This document shows positions 7,632 through 16,125 of a stretch of 64,000 nucleotides of DNA, piece after piece. This DNA is from Pedobacter psychrodurus. Lineage in GTDB: Bacteria > Bacteroidota > Bacteroidia > Sphingobacteriales > Sphingobacteriaceae. The notes beneath the pieces were generated by a model. That model was not told where the DNA came from, did no database searches, and was given only the letters and a program-made list of their open reading frames with translations. The stretch spans positions 248,001 to 312,000 of the forward strand of contig NZ_SJSO01000003.1 of NCBI RefSeq assembly GCF_004331735.1, written 5' to 3'. How positions within the stretch are numbered: the stretch's first letter is position 1; each line of letters begins with the position of its first letter. A program made the position numbers and the translations under genes.

Positions 7632-10600
7632 TTAAAAGGCAACGCTTACACCCAGGGTGTAGGTTTTATAATAAGGATATGTTGTCCCTCTACCTGCAAT
7701 GTTTACTTCCGGATCAACACCGATACCAAGGTCATTGGTTGTAAATAAATTTAATCCGCCAATGTAAAAACGTGCGCTGTTTACGCCCAGTTTTGTAGTC
7801 AGTGTCCCAGGCAGGTTCACACCGATTTCGACCGATTTTAATCGAAGGTAGTCAGCCGATCGCAGCCAGAAGTCAGAAAGCGCAGTGTTGTTTCCCCTGT
7901 CAGCTATACCAATACGTGGATATTTGGCGCTCGAGGCGGTTTGGGGGGTGTAACGGTCTAAGCTCAATTCATTGAACGAACTTGGTCCGCTGTTCACCAG
8001 GCCTTGTATGTTCAAAGTCCTTCCGAAAACACCCTGGAATTGAAATACAAGATCGATTAGACCATACCGGAGGTTTCCACCAAAACCATAGTAGGTATTC
8101 GGAAGGCCTGTTTTGTCCAGACGTACCTGGTCGTTATTGTCGATGATGCCATCCGGTATTCCCAGAGGCCCGCCAACATCTTTATATTTAATGTCTCCGG
8201 GTACTACTTTGCCAGCCAAGGTTTGCAGCGGACTGCTGTTAATCTCTGCCTGTGACTGGAAGAGGCCGTCTGAGAGAAATACCAGCTGAGCGCCAGCGAT
8301 GTGGCCAATGCTTCGCTGATACTCCGGTAATCCGATCTGGCCATTCTGAGCCAGAATCTTACTTTTTGATAGCAATATATTACCATTGAAGTTAATCTTC
8401 AATTTTCCCAATTGTTTGGCGTAGGATACTGAGGCTTCCAGTCCACGGCTTTGTACAATCCCTCCATTCACTAAACCTGCCTCCTGACCGATAATATTTG
8501 GAAATACGTTTGCAGTTAAAATGTTGCTTCTTCGTGTTTGGAAAAAATCTGCGGATAAACCCAGCGAATTATTAAGTAAGCGTACGTCAAATCCCGTATT
8601 CAGCATTCGAACGGTTTCCCAGGTGATATCCTGATTGCCCAGATTAGCCTCTGATGCAGAATTGGTAGCTGTTGGGGTTGAACCAAAACTGTAGCCTCCG
8701 CTACTTAAGTTGCGGCTGTAAAAACTTTCAAAAGGGAACCGGGAGCCGCCAATGTCGCCGTTTCCGGCAGTTCCATATGATGCCCTGACCTTTAAATAAT
8801 TGATAGCTGAGGCATTTTTTAGAAATGATTCCTCCGAGATTATCCAGGCCGCTGAACCTGCAGGAAAGAATCCGTAACGTCTGCCAGGCGCAAAATTTTC
8901 TGACCCAGAATACCCGGCTGTAAATCCAACAAAATATTTTTGCTTAAAGTTATAATCAATTCGGCCCGCAAGTCCTTGGTTACGATAATCCAACCGTTCC
9001 GGCGCCTTATCAGCAAAACGCTGACCTTTCAAAGATAAATTCAGGCTGTGGCTGCCTATGCTCTTTTCGTAATCAAAACCTGCCCAAAATTCGTTTTGCA
9101 GAGCATTATTGCCATAGGTTGTTGTCCGGTAAGCCACCGGGCTTGGAGTAAGATAGCTGACAGGCGGTGAAAGTGTTTGGTCGGTGACAGTGTATTGCTG
9201 AGTAAGTCCTGAGATATAGTTTCCCACCCCATCATAAGAACCGACAGCATTGAAAGATAGCCCAGATATCCAAAAATCCAGCTTTTGCCTGACGCTCAAG
9301 GTAGCGAGCAAGACCCTATTCTGGTCACTCACATATCCGCTTTGCTGTAATAAACCCGTCAGGTTTTTAGTGTATTGTGAGGTTCCGCCAAGTGTCCCGT
9401 CTGCATTTAAAATAGGATATGCATTAGGAGGTGTATTATAAATATTATTCATCACATCGCCCAGTCCGGTACCGGGCGAACGCCTGTTTTCTGTACGTAC
9501 ACCTGCATTGAGGCTTACGGTAAGATATTTATTTGCCTCAAAATCTATATTTCCACGGAAATTTAGTTTCTTAAAGCCGACATTTGAATTAAAACTGGGA
9601 GTCTCTGTATTTTTCAAAAAGCCCTGCTGATTTAAATAACTCACCGATGCAAAATATCTTACAGATTTTTTGCCGCCCCCCATTGAGAACGCATATCGCT
9701 GAATAGGCGCAACTTTTTTCAGGTATTCAGAAACATAATTATTATCAGGAAAACGGAAAGGCGAGGTGCCGTTACGGTAAGCATCCAGGGCCTCCTGGTT
9801 GAAGGGGGCCGCGGCCCCATCATTTAAGGATGCTTCATTGTAAAGTGAAGCATAATCATATGCATTAAGCGGACGGATCAGGTTTACGGCATTTTGAAAA
9901 CCCACCTGGGCGTCAAAATGAATATAAGAGCGGAGCGGATCACCCTTTTTTGTGGAGACCATTACCACTCCGTTTCCGCCCCGAAGGCCATACCAGGCGA
10001 GCGTCGAGGCATCTTTTAGCACTGTAATGCTCTCAATTTCACTAATGTCCATGTCGCCGAAATCCCGCTCAGTACCATCAACAAAAATTCTTGCGGTAGT
10101 TGCTTCAAAGGAGTTAATACTCCGCATGAACACACTGGTAACCGTAGTGCCCGGCGCTGTACCAACCTGCGATTGGTATAGACCGGATAAGCGTCCGGAA
10201 AACAGATTTCGCAAGTCGTTGGTGGGCAACTGTGGAATATTATTGCTGTTAAGACTACTTACAGCACCTGATACCATCCTTTTTTTAAGGACTGCGTATG
10301 GAGTGGTTACGTTATCCTCTTCGCCTGCATCTACCTCTGCAGCTTTTAGCGTAATGTTTACTTTTAGCTCGCCGCCCAATATCTGCTGAGCAGTGAGATA
10401 TCCAGGACTTTGCAAGATGAGCACATCACCGGCACTTCCCCTGATGGTAAATTCTCCCTTAGTGCCGGAAAAGACTTTGCCAGCCTTTTCCTGAATAAAA
10501 ATTGACACCCCGGGCAGGGGTTTGTTGTAGGTATCAACGACTACCCCATTAAAAGAAATGACTTGTTTGTCTGCCTTTCCCTGCTGCGCAGCAGCCTGCC

Positions 10601-10655
10601 ATACCGATAGGAACAGCAATGGAAACAGCAGTATATATTTGTTGAAAAATTTCAT
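7632..10655 (-). CDS. SusC/RagA TonB-dependent outer-membrane transporter (PUL 1, pair 1)
   Basis: 1007 residues with signal peptide (cleavage near AAAQQG). Order: CarboxypepD_reg-like domain (about 32-110, NGVVVDTYNKPLPGVSIFI), TonB plug (about 130-240, with NLFSGRLSGLYQ and the LKDASTLAWYGLRGGNGVVMV signature), then the 22-strand barrel ending in a terminal Phe (TLGVSVAF). It imports oligosaccharide at TonB's expense with the SusD partner downstream. It is somewhat shorter and more divergent than the second SusC at 12397. It follows the SusD at 10698 by 42 bases and is probably co-transcribed from the operator at 16061. Confidence 0.95.
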   Translation of the reverse strand: MKFFNKYILLFPLLFLSVWQAAAQQGKADKQVISFNGVVVDTYNKPLPGVSIFIQEKAGKVFSGTKGEFTIRGSAGDVLILQSPGYLTAQQILGGELKVNITLKAAEVDAGEEDNVTTPYAVLKKRMVSGAVSSLNSNNIPQLPTNDLRNLFSGRLSGLYQSQVGTAPGTTVTSVFMRSINSFEATTARIFVDGTERDFGDMDISEIESITVLKDASTLAWYGLRGGNGVVMVSTKKGDPLRSYIHFDAQVGFQNAVNLIRPLNAYDYASLYNEASLNDGAAAPFNQEALDAYRNGTSPFRFPDNNYVSEYLKKVAPIQRYAFSMGGGKKSVRYFASVSYLNQQGFLKNTETPSFNSNVGFKKLNFRGNIDFEANKYLTVSLNAGVRTENRRSPGTGLGDVMNNIYNTPPNAYPILNADGTLGGTSQYTKNLTGLLQQSGYVSDQNRVLLATLSVRQKLDFWISGLSFNAVGSYDGVGNYISGLTQQYTVTDQTLSPPVSYLTPSPVAYRTTTYGNNALQNEFWAGFDYEKSIGSHSLNLSLKGQRFADKAPERLDYRNQGLAGRIDYNFKQKYFVGFTAGYSGSENFAPGRRYGFFPAGSAAWIISEESFLKNASAINYLKVRASYGTAGNGDIGGSRFPFESFYSRNLSSGGYSFGSTPTATNSASEANLGNQDITWETVRMLNTGFDVRLLNNSLGLSADFFQTRRSNILTANVFPNIIGQEAGLVNGGIVQSRGLEASVSYAKQLGKLKINFNGNILLSKSKILAQNGQIGLPEYQRSIGHIAGAQLVFLSDGLFQSQAEINSSPLQTLAGKVVPGDIKYKDVGGPLGIPDGIIDNNDQVRLDKTGLPNTYYGFGGNLRYGLIDLVFQFQGVFGRTLNIQGLVNSGPSSFNELSLDRYTPQTASSAKYPRIGIADRGNNTALSDFWLRSADYLRLKSVEIGVNLPGTLTTKLGVNSARFYIGGLNLFTTNDLGIGVDPEVNIAGRGTTYPYYKTYTLGVSVAF

Positions 10656-10697
10656 ATGATTAGTTGGATTATTGTTTAAACAATTGCCATATATAAT

Positions 10698-12383
10698 TTA
10701 CCAGCCTGGATTTTGTAGTAAAATTCCTTTTGATTTATTAACCTCAGTGAGTGGGATAGGGTATAGGTACTGGCGTTCCTGAAAAGGCATTCGCTGATAG
10801 GCAGCTTCGACTGGTATTACTGTATAAGTAAAGCTTGTACCATTTCTAGCGACATTCATCGCATTTAATGGCTGTGATACCAGCTCTGGACCTTTTTTCC
10901 ACCGCATGATATCCCACCAGCGGATATCTTCAAAAGCAAATTCAACTGCTCTTTCGTTTTGAATTCGGGTACGCATATCATTTTTGCTCAGTCCTACAGG
11001 TAAACCCGGCATGCCAACACGTGCCCTCACCATATTTATATTCTGGTATACTTCTGTGGTTGGACCATTGGCCTCGTTCAAAGCTTCTGCATAATTGAGC
11101 AGCACTTCTGCATATCGGAAATAAACATAATTGATCAAAGTTCTGGCAGTTGCACCGGCTCTATAAATTTCAGGCCATAATTTTTTACAGTAATATCGGG
11201 TACGCGTGAAGGTATTGGTGCCTATCCTAAAATCGGTTCCCCCTTCGTACATTTGGATCTGCCTGCCTTGCCAGGTCATATTATTATAAATAATATTTGC
11301 ATAAAACCTCGGGTCCCGATTTGCATAAGGGTTTTGGGGATCATAACCCGAACCCGCCGCGTTTATCGGAGCACTACTTACAATAGGACCTGTAGGCGTC
11401 GCCCGTTTAACAGCTTCATAAAGGTCAACATGGTTCTGGGTTGGGTTAAGTAACCCTTGTGCGCCACCCGAAGCCGGTGACATCACAAAATCATTTAGAA
11501 ATCCACCGATTTGTCTTGGTGCACGTACCTTGATCATGATATACTCAGGCGAGTTATCTACGTTTAACAAGCTATTATAGTCCGATTGAAGGGCATATTT
11601 GTTCATGTCAATAATCTCTTTGGATGCAGCAGCAGCTAAGCTCCACTTTACAGGATCCCCGGACGCATTATGTAATGGACTCGCATCGAGCATCAGTAGT
11701 TTTGCGCGCAACGCCTTCAGCGCTCCTACAGTAGGGCGGCCATATTCCCCTGGATCCCACTCGGCGACAGGGGAATAGTTTGCGGATGATTCAACTTTCA
11801 ATATATCTTCCGCCTCTTTAAGATCTTTGAGTATGAATGCAAGCGTCTGCTCGTAACTGTTTCTTGGGAGGTCTATTTCTTCCGTTGGGGTGAAGGGCCT
11901 GTCAACGATAATCACGCCTCCATAACGCTTGATGAGTTCGAAATAAAACATCCCCCGTAGAAAAAGCATCTGCGCCTTGACAATTTGTGGATTGTAAGGG
12001 CTCCCGGCCCAGGGAACCTGATCTAGGTTTGTCAAAACCGTATTTACAATACGGATGCCCTGGTACATCCTGGTGTAGGTATTGGCTATATCTGTGCTGG
12101 CTACCAGGTAGTTTCCTGCCCATATAGCAGAAAGACTGTTCACCACTCCTGTTGCCTCATCGGTAAGCTGACCGGTTGTACCTTTATAGGTATCCTGCAA
12201 ACGGCCATAATCATCAATCATGAAATTATAAGCGTTATCTGCAAAACGGGTGGTGAGTAGGGGATCTGAAAAAACTTTTTCTTCAGGCAGCGTCGTGCCC
12301 AGATCCAGTTGTAGAAAATCTTTTTTGCAACCACTCTGCCCTATTAAAAGAACTAATAAGCAACCGGTAAATATTTTCTTCAT
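10698..12383 (-). CDS. SusD/RagB family glycan-binding lipoprotein (PUL 1, pair 2)
   Basis: 561 residues from the ATG at 12383. The frame extends to 12410, but that start would overlap the preceding SusC end and spoil the signal peptide; MKKIFTGCLLVLLIGQSGCKK gives a clean lipobox with Cys19. SusD marks are LRGMFYFELIKRYGGVIIVD, KLLMLDASPLHN and the C-terminal RTRIQNERAVEFAFEDIRWWDIMRW, ending LYPIPLTEVNKS. It lies 13 bases after its SusC. Having two unlike SusD proteins in one operon suggests two size classes or branches of the same glycan. Confidence 0.94.
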   Translation of the reverse strand: MKKIFTGCLLVLLIGQSGCKKDFLQLDLGTTLPEEKVFSDPLLTTRFADNAYNFMIDDYGRLQDTYKGTTGQLTDEATGVVNSLSAIWAGNYLVASTDIANTYTRMYQGIRIVNTVLTNLDQVPWAGSPYNPQIVKAQMLFLRGMFYFELIKRYGGVIIVDRPFTPTEEIDLPRNSYEQTLAFILKDLKEAEDILKVESSANYSPVAEWDPGEYGRPTVGALKALRAKLLMLDASPLHNASGDPVKWSLAAAASKEIIDMNKYALQSDYNSLLNVDNSPEYIMIKVRAPRQIGGFLNDFVMSPASGGAQGLLNPTQNHVDLYEAVKRATPTGPIVSSAPINAAGSGYDPQNPYANRDPRFYANIIYNNMTWQGRQIQMYEGGTDFRIGTNTFTRTRYYCKKLWPEIYRAGATARTLINYVYFRYAEVLLNYAEALNEANGPTTEVYQNINMVRARVGMPGLPVGLSKNDMRTRIQNERAVEFAFEDIRWWDIMRWKKGPELVSQPLNAMNVARNGTSFTYTVIPVEAAYQRMPFQERQYLYPIPLTEVNKSKGILLQNPGW

Positions 12384-12396
12384 CATAACTTTAAAA

Positions 12397-15300
12397 TTAG
12401 AATTGTACATTGATACTTAGGTTGTATACTTTGGATAAAGGGTAGACGTTTGAATTGGACAATCCGACCCCTGTAGCACTGTTTGCAATTTCAGGGTCGA
12501 GGCCTCCCTTGAACTTTGTCCAGGTGTAGAGGTTCTGGCCGGTTAACGATACCCTTATGTTTTCGACATTCAGCTTTTTCGAAAAGGCCGCCGGAACCTG
12601 ATAGGCCACCTCCACATTCCGAAGTTTTACGTAACTCGAATTCTGAAGCAGGAAGGAATTAAGCACATAGCTCGGATTGTTGGGATAATTCGTCGGCTTG
12701 GCTACCGGCCAGCTAGCGGTTTGATTATCAGCCGGAGATTGCCACCTGCCAAGCATTGGCGTATAAACCTGCGCGCGTCCGGGATCATAAGGTAGCACCG
12801 CGGAATTTACATCAAAGGCGCCTTGAAAAAGTGCTGACAATGATAGCCCCTTATAGCTTAATGTGGGCTCCAAACCCAAGATGCCCTGAGGGATATCGGT
12901 TCCTCCAATAGCGAGCCTGTCCTGAGAGTCTACGGTACCATCGCCGTTGGTATCCTGGTACTTCAAATCGCCGGGAATTACCCGAACACCAGTAGCATTA
13001 TTGACCGGGCTCGCTGCGATGTCTGCCGCATCCTGGTAAAAACCAATAACTTTGTAGCCGACAAACTGTCCTAAGCGGGTACCCAGAAGGCTTTGGTAGT
13101 CTGGCAGATTAAAAGCCTGATCATTAACAACAATTTTGTTTTGATAGCGCGAATACTGAATATTTACACCATAGTTGAATTCAGCGTGACGGCCGTTGTA
13201 CGAAAGTTCCAGGTCAAAGCCTCTATTGTAATTTGCTCCATAGTTTACAATGGGCAGGGTAGCGCCGTAAATCAGTGGTGCCGAATTTGTTCGGCGCAGG
13301 GCAATTTGGGTACGGTCTTCATCATAAACGTCAGCTGTTAATTTTAAGCGGCTCTTAAAGAAGCTTGCTTCGATCCCCAGATCCCTTTTGACTGAGTTTT
13401 CCCAGGTAATATCTGGGTTTCCAAACTGACTTTGGAATACCACTGGATTTGCGGTGGCACTCGTACCATTTCCAAAATATACGATTGTATTTGCGCCCGA
13501 TACTCCGCCGCTCGCATTTACCCCATTGCCACCATTGGTAAAGTTGCTATTATATAAAAAGCGCGTTTCTCCGGTAACAGCGGGATTGGAATATCCGGTT
13601 TTACCCCATGAGCCCCTAAGTTTCAAAAAAGATAACCATCGGATGTTTTTCATGAAGTTTTCCTCGCTTATATTGTATGCCGCTGAAACTGAAGGAAAGA
13701 AACCGTACCGCTTGCCGGCAGCGAAGTTTTCTGAACCGTTGTAAGCGCCGTTAAACTCTACAAAATACTTTCCCGCGTAGTTGTATTTAGTACTTAAAAC
13801 GAGCCCTTGGTTTGCAAAAGGCGCATTAGCCACGTTCCGTTGGACGCCTCGCACTTCCCTTTGGGCGAGTGAAAGCACGGAAATCCGATGTTGGCCAAAA
13901 TTCCTGTCATAGTTGAAACCTAGCTGGATATTGGTTTTGTTATAACCATCACGGCTGGTATTTACCCCTCCGAGATTATCATTGAAAAAACCTGGAAAAG
14001 GAATGATATTACCTGTTGCCTGCTCAACCTGATATTTCGCATAACTGCCCGATTGCGCTCTCACGCCAATAATGAAGGCATCCAGTCCCAATGTTCCTTT
14101 AAAACTTAATCCCTTGGTTATTACATCAAGTTTTTGATTCAGCACAAATACACTTTCTATTGTATTGTTGATCCTATTGAAATAACCGTTACGTGTCAGT
14201 TGTGAATATGGATTGAAAGTATTCACACCGATACGGGGATTTTCAATGTTGTTATACAGATCATCCAACGCGGCCAGTTCAGGTGTAGCCCTGCTTGTAT
14301 ATTCCGGAAAAAAAGGGACACCCCACGCCGGTATGGCTAAAAGTCTGCTGATTATGCCTGTTGTGCCACCGGTGTCGCCCGTACCAGCAGTGCCTCCCCG
14401 TATTCCGAATGTATCTTCAACTCGTCCACCAAACTTAATGCTGAACACCGTTGACTTAGATAGATTAAAATCTAAATTACTCCGGAAATTATAACGTGTA
14501 AAAGAGTTTGAAGTCCTATAGCCATTGATTGGCTGAAAATTTTTGAACATGCCATCTTCAAACAAATAACCAAGGGATATAAAAAAGGAAGCAAACTTAC
14601 TTCCACCACTAAAGTTTAGGTTATGTTGCGTCCTCAACCAATTGTTTTTTGTAACGGCCTTGTACCAGTTTACGTCCGGATAGCGTAGCGGGTCAGAACC
14701 ATCTTTGAATTTTATGAGTTCCGAATCCTGAAAGGTACGTTGGGCCTGGGTAAATAATCCAGCGGCAATTAAGTTGTTTTCTCCCTCTGTGTGGTAACTG
14801 GCTGCATCAAAAGCATTTACCGTATTTGGTAGCCCGGTCAAGCTTACCAGCCCCGCTCCTCCAGAGTAGGATACTCGAAATGCGCCCGCTTTGCCTACTT
14901 TTGTGGTGACCACGATCACGCCATTACCAGCTTTAATACCATATAGCGCCGTTGCGGATGCATCCTTTAAAACGCTGATGGATTCAATTTCATTGGGGTC
15001 AATATTTCCGAAGGAAGTTCGCTCAACACCGTCTACAATAATCAGTGCAGCCGAGTTGGAAGAAGAACGGCCCCGAATGAAAATATCTGCATCATTTTCT
15101 CCTGGAACGCCGCTGCCCTGTCGCGTTACAACTCCTGGAATTCGACCAATGAGTGCATTTGTCATATCTGCAACCGGGGTTTTAACAAGCTCTTTTCCTG
15201 ACAGTGTGCTGTAGGCAGCAGTTTGTTCACTGCGTTTTTGTGTCGAACCAAAACCTAGAACAACGACCTCATCTAGATTGTTATCGACATTTACCAGTTT

Positions 15301-15720
15301 AATAATCATATTGGCACCCGCTGCTATTTCTAATGCGGAATAACCGATATAGGAAACCGTAAGTATTGCCCCCTGGGGAACCATGAAGCTAAAGGTACCG
15401 TCCGGAGCGGTGGTTACCCCACGAGAGGTGCCTTTTATTTTGATAGTGACACCGGGGATGGGCTGGCCTTTTTCATCAACCACTTTTCCGTTAGCAGTTA
15501 TATCGGCCTTCTGGATGTTTTTTTCAGTATTAATTTCACGGAGGATTAAAAATCTGGTTTCCTTGGACAGGGGAAAGCCGGTTTTTGTCTTTATAATCTT
15601 GCTGTATACCGGAGACCAGGCACTGTTTAACAGCAACAGGGACATGGTGCAAGTCAGCATTAGAAAAAAATTCAAGCGCATCTTGACAAAATGGACTGGA
15701 TAAATGAGTCCTTTTTTCAT
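12397..15720 (-). CDS. SusC/RagA TonB-dependent outer-membrane transporter (PUL 1, pair 2)
   Basis: 1107 residues; an internal ATG at 15681 (MRLNFFLMLTCTMSLLL) starts a better signal peptide and may be the true start (1094 residues). A CarboxypepD_reg-like domain (about 77-150, GKVVDEKGQPIPGVTIKIKG) precedes the TonB plug (LIGRIPGVVTRQGSGVPGEN, LKDASATALYGIKAGNGVIV) and the barrel, which ends in NVQF. There is no STN domain, fitting control by the two-component system rather than an anti-sigma factor. It is first in a four-gene operon (SusC-SusD-SusC-SusD); the operator and -7 box at 16072-16017 would give a leader near 290 bases. Confidence 0.95.
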   Translation of the reverse strand: MKKGLIYPVHFVKMRLNFFLMLTCTMSLLLLNSAWSPVYSKIIKTKTGFPLSKETRFLILREINTEKNIQKADITANGKVVDEKGQPIPGVTIKIKGTSRGVTTAPDGTFSFMVPQGAILTVSYIGYSALEIAAGANMIIKLVNVDNNLDEVVVLGFGSTQKRSEQTAAYSTLSGKELVKTPVADMTNALIGRIPGVVTRQGSGVPGENDADIFIRGRSSSNSAALIIVDGVERTSFGNIDPNEIESISVLKDASATALYGIKAGNGVIVVTTKVGKAGAFRVSYSGGAGLVSLTGLPNTVNAFDAASYHTEGENNLIAAGLFTQAQRTFQDSELIKFKDGSDPLRYPDVNWYKAVTKNNWLRTQHNLNFSGGSKFASFFISLGYLFEDGMFKNFQPINGYRTSNSFTRYNFRSNLDFNLSKSTVFSIKFGGRVEDTFGIRGGTAGTGDTGGTTGIISRLLAIPAWGVPFFPEYTSRATPELAALDDLYNNIENPRIGVNTFNPYSQLTRNGYFNRINNTIESVFVLNQKLDVITKGLSFKGTLGLDAFIIGVRAQSGSYAKYQVEQATGNIIPFPGFFNDNLGGVNTSRDGYNKTNIQLGFNYDRNFGQHRISVLSLAQREVRGVQRNVANAPFANQGLVLSTKYNYAGKYFVEFNGAYNGSENFAAGKRYGFFPSVSAAYNISEENFMKNIRWLSFLKLRGSWGKTGYSNPAVTGETRFLYNSNFTNGGNGVNASGGVSGANTIVYFGNGTSATANPVVFQSQFGNPDITWENSVKRDLGIEASFFKSRLKLTADVYDEDRTQIALRRTNSAPLIYGATLPIVNYGANYNRGFDLELSYNGRHAEFNYGVNIQYSRYQNKIVVNDQAFNLPDYQSLLGTRLGQFVGYKVIGFYQDAADIAASPVNNATGVRVIPGDLKYQDTNGDGTVDSQDRLAIGGTDIPQGILGLEPTLSYKGLSLSALFQGAFDVNSAVLPYDPGRAQVYTPMLGRWQSPADNQTASWPVAKPTNYPNNPSYVLNSFLLQNSSYVKLRNVEVAYQVPAAFSKKLNVENIRVSLTGQNLYTWTKFKGGLDPEIANSATGVGLSNSNVYPLSKVYNLSINVQF

Positions 15721-16016
15721 AATTTAAATCTCTTTAGGTTAGTAATTTGGTTAGGGTGCCGGGCAGACTGATTAGTACAGTTGGCGCAGGAGTCTAAAAC
15801 GTACTCCGGGAATTTGATAGTAAATGTTAATTCATTGGCTTTGTTTTTTTGAGGTTTAGTATATGACTTATAGACTGATGATAATCCCATCGAATCCCAC
15901 CAGAAAGTTTCCTTTTTTAAGACGGCTCAGCTTTTACTGATGCTTAAAAACATGTCTGTCTTTCGGTAAGAAGTGAAGATGGACCATGGGCATAATAGTA
16001 TCTGGTTTATGGGAGC

Positions 16017-16024
16017 CAAATTAA
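16017..16024 (-). promoter_or_regulatory. Candidate -7 box of the SusC/SusD operon
   Basis: TTAATTTG on the minus strand, starting 37 bases after the TGAGACGATTAG core. The flanking TTTGGCTC is shared with the GH89 promoter at 18374. Confidence 0.55.
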
Positions 16025-16046
16025 AGAAGTGCCGGCCATAACTTTT

Positions 16047-16072
16047 ACTCAATCACTTGACTAATCGTCTCA
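16047..16072 (-). promoter_or_regulatory. PUL 1 operator, copy B (upstream of SusC operon)
   Basis: Minus-strand TGAGACGATTAG (16072-16061) continues as TCAAGTGATTGAGT, closely matching copy A (ACAAATGAATGAGT). The core is identical in all three copies and the second TGAG block recurs 10-12 bases later. Confidence 0.7.
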
Positions 16073-16084
16073 TTTTAAACAGAA

Positions 16085-16117
16085 AAAGGCCATCCAAAAT
16101 TAATGCGGATAGCCTTT
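16085..16117 (-). terminator. Terminator of the GH89 gene
   Basis: On the minus strand AAAGGCTATCC pairs with GGATGGCCTTT (one G-U pair) around an 11-base loop and is followed by TTTCTGTTT. It begins 9 bases after the GH89 stop, separating that transcript from the SusC operon. Confidence 0.7.
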
Positions 16118-16125
16118 GCATGCTT

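Larger units (their letters stand above)
15721..16125. other. Intergenic region with the SusC operon promoter and leader
   Basis: 405 bases on the minus strand between the GH89 and SusC genes. In transcription order it holds the GH89 terminator (16117-16085), the operator copy B (16072-16047), the -7-like box (16024-16017) and then a leader of about 290 bases in which no gene was seen. Confidence 0.6.

Noticed and set aside
9952..10389. 145-codon frame antisense to the SusC gene
   Set aside because: It is the complement of a strongly conserved SusC plug and has low-complexity Ser/Thr/Pro composition typical of antisense shadows.
13454..15703. Several frames of about 90-110 codons antisense to the second SusC
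   Set aside because: All mirror conserved transporter codons; no start signals or domains.
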